DNA of 7,676 nt, taken from positions 1 through 7,676 of the forward strand of contig VGMB01000068.1 of the NCBI GenBank assembly GCA_016866585.1. Direction: 5' to 3'. Under the pieces are notes generated by a model. That model saw nothing but the letters and a program-made list of their open reading frames with translations. It ran no database searches and was not told the origin of the DNA. Shown one piece after another: positions 5,386 to 7,676 of the stretch (positions are counted from its first letter, which is position 1; the number at the start of each line of letters is the position of its first letter). This DNA is from Chlamydiota bacterium (GTDB taxonomy: Bacteria > Chlamydiota > Chlamydiia > Chlamydiales > Rhabdochlamydiaceae). Made by a program: the position numbers and the translations under genes.

Positions 5386-6570
5386 ATGCCGCAAGAAAAA
5401 CTAATACAATATAAAGTTAAAAAAAAATCTTTCATTTATAGTTTGCTTGCACTGTTCCCACCTTTATTTCTTCAGCTGGCAAGCTCTTGCTGTCTTATGC
5501 ATGAGCTGCCTATATTTATTGCAATCTATACAGGCCTGGGGCTTTTCTTATCTTATCTATTTGGATTGTATGGCTTCTTGGGTTCTGTATTAGTCTGGTC
5601 GTCAATTTTATTTTTTAAGTATCCCGAGCTTTTAAAAGGCGCTCACCTTATCTTTGCTAATGGTGTAGTGATTAGTTGGTGGCTCTCCACACTATGCTTA
5701 AAAAGTTATATGTCAGCTATTGAATCGGTGCAGCTTTCAGCAGAAAAAAATAAAGAAGATCTCAGTAAGCTTCAGCTTTATCTTGCTGAGGTGACAAACT
5801 CCAATCGAAAAGAAAAACAAGAATATGAGAAGTTGATCTCAGAACTTGAGTCTACTGTAGAAGATCTAAGGCATCAAATTACAGCGCATAGACATCACTT
5901 AAGCATCGCATGGCAAGAGACTCACCAGATCAAAGAAGAGCTTGAGAAACAAAAAAAAGAAAGCCAATCGAACATTGACTACCTGCATAGGCAATGTATG
6001 TACCATATCCAATGCAAAAACTATGTTGAAGCAAGTCTTGAAAAAACACAGCTTGAGCTAGAAAAGGTAGTTAGTTCGCACGAATTGCAACACCTAGAGA
6101 CCATTTCTTTATTAGAAGAAAAAATTGCGTTCGCTCAAAAAGAAAATCTAGAAAAAGAAAAAGAGCTTGATTTTCTCAAAGAGAGTCTTTCTTCTATACA
6201 GATGGAATATGCTTTTGAGGATAGACAAGAAGTGGTTTGTGATCAGGATATTAACTGGCAAGCTCAGTATCAAAATCTTAAAGGACAGTTTGACGAAAAA
6301 TCAACTCTGCTAGATGAAACAAGAAAAGAGCTCTTTTTAATAGAAAATACTCTGCTTACTTTGGTAAAACAAAACGCAGAGAATAATTTAACACCTTCTG
6401 ATGAAGAGGATTCTATTATTATATCTTTTCAAAAGATGACCTCAGATAATTTGGATTTAGAGAAACAAGTAGAACATCTAGAGCAGCTCGTTGCTACATT
6501 ACTCCAGAAAATTGAATCACAAAATCCTGAATACGAATATATGATACAAGAATTAAATTTGGTGTCTTAA
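5386..6570 (+). CDS. N-terminally membrane-anchored long coiled-coil protein of unknown function
   Basis: The 394-residue protein has a short basic N-terminus (KVKKK, 10-14), then hydrophobic stretches at about 16-37, 42-77 and 85-106 that could make three or four membrane spans. The rest is hydrophilic, Glu/Lys/Gln/Leu-rich heptad sequence: coiled coil at about 112-275, a break with AFEDRQEVVCDQDINW (276-291), and more coiled coil at about 292-330 and 345-378. No enzymatic motif is visible. A bundle of hydrophobic segments followed by a long coiled coil is reminiscent of chlamydial inclusion membrane proteins, though the hydrophobic region is longer than the typical two-lobed one. As I remember, the gene beside map in Chlamydia trachomatis is CT850, such a protein of similar size; orthology here is only inferred. 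The start is set by GAGG (5376-5379), 6 bases upstream. Tandem stops TAA TAG end it. Confidence 0.8.
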   Translation: MPQEKLIQYKVKKKSFIYSLLALFPPLFLQLASSCCLMHELPIFIAIYTGLGLFLSYLFGLYGFLGSVLVWSSILFFKYPELLKGAHLIFANGVVISWWLSTLCLKSYMSAIESVQLSAEKNKEDLSKLQLYLAEVTNSNRKEKQEYEKLISELESTVEDLRHQITAHRHHLSIAWQETHQIKEELEKQKKESQSNIDYLHRQCMYHIQCKNYVEASLEKTQLELEKVVSSHELQHLETISLLEEKIAFAQKENLEKEKELDFLKESLSSIQMEYAFEDRQEVVCDQDINWQAQYQNLKGQFDEKSTLLDETRKELFLIENTLLTLVKQNAENNLTPSDEEDSIIISFQKMTSDNLDLEKQVEHLEQLVATLLQKIESQNPEYEYMIQELNLVS

Positions 6571-6665
6571 TAGCCTTTATTAGCGCATTTTTAGGGTTTT
6601 GTGCATATTTTCAACTACATAGCAATCTATAAATTTTCATTTATCAAGACATGTCCCTAAAGTAT

Positions 6666-6696
6666 CGCAATTTTACATCTTCGTTGTAAAATTGCG
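6666..6696. terminator. Perfect 12-bp stem-loop between convergent genes, probable bidirectional terminator
   Basis: CGCAATTTTACA (6666-6677) pairs exactly with TGTAAAATTGCG (6685-6696) around a 7-base loop (TCTTCGT). It lies in the 181-base gap between the coiled-coil gene (ending 6570) and map (ending 6752 on the other strand), 95 and 55 bases past the two stops. The plus side continues TTGTAATATTT, a broken T tract; the minus side ATACTTTAGGG is weaker. Position and perfect pairing favour a shared terminator. Confidence 0.6.
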
Positions 6697-6751
6697 TTGT
6701 AATATTTAGTTGATTGTTTTTCTTAAAAGAAAGTTTGAAAAAATATCAAAA

Positions 6752-7621
6752 CTAAATTGTTAAAATTTCACACCCCTCTGGTGTAATTAGGAGCGTATGT
6801 TCCCACTGGGCGCTTGGTTTTCCATCGGCTGTTCTGGCTGTCCACTGGTCGCTTTTATCAATTACAGCTTTTTCCACCCCTGCATTGATCATCGGTTCAA
6901 TAGTGAATGTCATGCCAGCAACAAGTGGGATATTAACATTGTTATAATGATGTGGTACTTGAGGTGCTTCGTGGAACATCACTCCAGTGCCATGCCCGAT
7001 AAACTGCGTAACAACAGAGCACCCTGCATCGCGGGCATGCTTTTCTATTACTTTGGCTATATCAGAGATGAACACTCCTGGACGTAATATCTTTATTGCC
7101 TCATCAAGGCATATTTTGGAAGTGTCTACAACATGTTTTTTTTCTTCCGAAACCTCTCCAATACATACCATAAGGCTGCAGTCACCATAATATCCGTTAA
7201 GAATACATGTTACATCAATATTCACAATATCGCCATCTTCAAGAGGGATATCATCAGGTATGCCGTGGCAGATTACTTCATTTTTTGATGTGCAGATGCT
7301 TTTAGGGAAGGGAGGATCCCCATATCCAAGAGGCGCTGGAATCGCTCCTGCCTTTTTATGTAGATCTTCTGCAATTTCATTTAGCTGGTTTGTGGTAATA
7401 CCTTTTTTAGCATGCTTTGCCGTCTCTCTCAGGATATGCGCGGCAAGCTTACAAGCTCTGCGTATTCCTTCGATTTGCTCACCAGATTTAACTATGATTC
7501 CATAGGTCTTATAGTATTTTTCTGATATTTTTTCTGGGGTCGCTTCGCCCGTATCGGGGGCGTGGCATTTTTTCCACTTATTTCCCGATCCACACCAGCA
7601 AGGGTCGTTTCTTCCTATCAT
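6752..7621 (-). CDS. map: Methionine aminopeptidase type I with N-terminal SEC-C zinc motif
   Basis: This cytosolic enzyme removes the initiator methionine from new proteins. The 289-residue sequence has a SEC-C motif at 4-20 (RNDPCWCGSGNKWKKCH) with zinc ligands C8, C10, C19 and H20, the variant ending in Cys-His; such motifs are thought to help ribosome association. The catalytic 'pita-bread' domain follows from about residue 40. Metal ligands are D136 (NIDVT), D147 (YYGDCS), H210 (GHGTG), E242 (TIEPM) and E274 (QWEHT), with substrate-contacting H119 (VICHGIP) and H217. All are intact. The layout matches the SEC-C-bearing Map of Chlamydia, of about 290 residues. The start at 7621 is fixed by the SEC-C motif and by AGGA with 5-base spacing (GCAGGATTTTATG). 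The 55 bases upstream in the window show no clear promoter. The gene is convergent with the coiled-coil gene. Confidence 0.96.
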   Translation of the reverse strand: MIGRNDPCWCGSGNKWKKCHAPDTGEATPEKISEKYYKTYGIIVKSGEQIEGIRRACKLAAHILRETAKHAKKGITTNQLNEIAEDLHKKAGAIPAPLGYGDPPFPKSICTSKNEVICHGIPDDIPLEDGDIVNIDVTCILNGYYGDCSLMVCIGEVSEEKKHVVDTSKICLDEAIKILRPGVFISDIAKVIEKHARDAGCSVVTQFIGHGTGVMFHEAPQVPHHYNNVNIPLVAGMTFTIEPMINAGVEKAVIDKSDQWTARTADGKPSAQWEHTLLITPEGCEILTI

Positions 7622-7676
7622 AAAATCCTGCGTGTTAATTGAAGTTTAGCTGGTGATTTTATCTTGGATTTCTATT

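Noticed and set aside
5382..5414. Tiny frame starting at an ATG four bases before the coiled-coil gene start
   Set aside because: The ribosome site directly abuts this ATG, leaving no spacing, while it is well placed for the ATG at 5386; the product would be only 10 residues.
6590..6661. TTTAGGG and CCCTAAA as a long-range inverted repeat after the coiled-coil gene
   Set aside because: Seven-base arms about 58 bases apart in AT-rich DNA are expected by chance, and the 6666-6696 hairpin is a much better structure.
6797..7087. Open frames on the plus strand across map (also 6987-7190 and 7260-7505)
   Set aside because: All lie opposite conserved metal-ligand motifs of methionine aminopeptidase and look like shadows of that gene.
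7622..7676. Possible tail of a minus-strand gene upstream of map (IEIQDKITS then stop)
   Set aside because: Nine residues are too few to tell from a random frame; no motif can be recognised.

Overview
The window is a moderately AT-rich bacterial stretch that is almost entirely coding: seven complete protein genes and one gene tail. The best overall fit is a member of the phylum Chlamydiae, probably an amoeba- or arthropod-associated lineage rather than Chlamydiaceae. The argument rests on three things. The type I methionine aminopeptidase carries an N-terminal SEC-C zinc motif and has the size of the chlamydial enzyme. Its neighbour is a long membrane plus coiled-coil protein. Heptose genes are present, which the Kdo-only Chlamydiaceae lipooligosaccharide does not need. 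The phylum assignment is an inference (about 0.6).

Layout. Positions 1-150 hold the end of ispE (isoprenoid precursor synthesis). After a 45-base gap come hldD (196-1200) and an hldE-like gene (1194-2555), overlapping by 7 bases. These act in ADP-heptose synthesis for lipopolysaccharide core: a sugar kinase and the final epimerase. The second half of HldE looks like a dead adenylyltransferase domain. htpX (membrane zinc protease) faces this pair on the minus strand with only two bases between the stop codons; a GC-rich hairpin sits in the last codons of hldE. htpX appears to start at 3469, where a strong ribosome binding site lies, rather than at an upstream GTG.

A 235-base divergent control region (3470-3704) separates htpX from a plus-strand cluster: an unrecognised acidic 87-residue protein (3705-3968), an M20 family metallopeptidase with all metal ligands visible (3990-5360), and a 394-residue protein with a hydrophobic N-terminus and long coiled coil (5386-6570). 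The spacings of 21 and 25 bases suggest one transcript. The control region holds a TTGACA-type promoter for htpX overlapped by a perfect 12-base palindrome, an A/T tract upstream of it, and an AT-rich hairpin just before the small gene.

After a 181-base gap containing a perfect 12-bp stem-loop (probable shared terminator), map (methionine aminopeptidase) lies convergently on the minus strand, 6752-7621. The last 55 bases hold no feature I can support.

No tRNA, rRNA, CRISPR array, insertion sequence or phage gene was seen. The most notable points are the HldE domain that has lost its nucleotidyl-transfer motif, the possible inclusion-membrane-like coiled-coil protein beside map, and several perfect stem-loops inside coding sequence.
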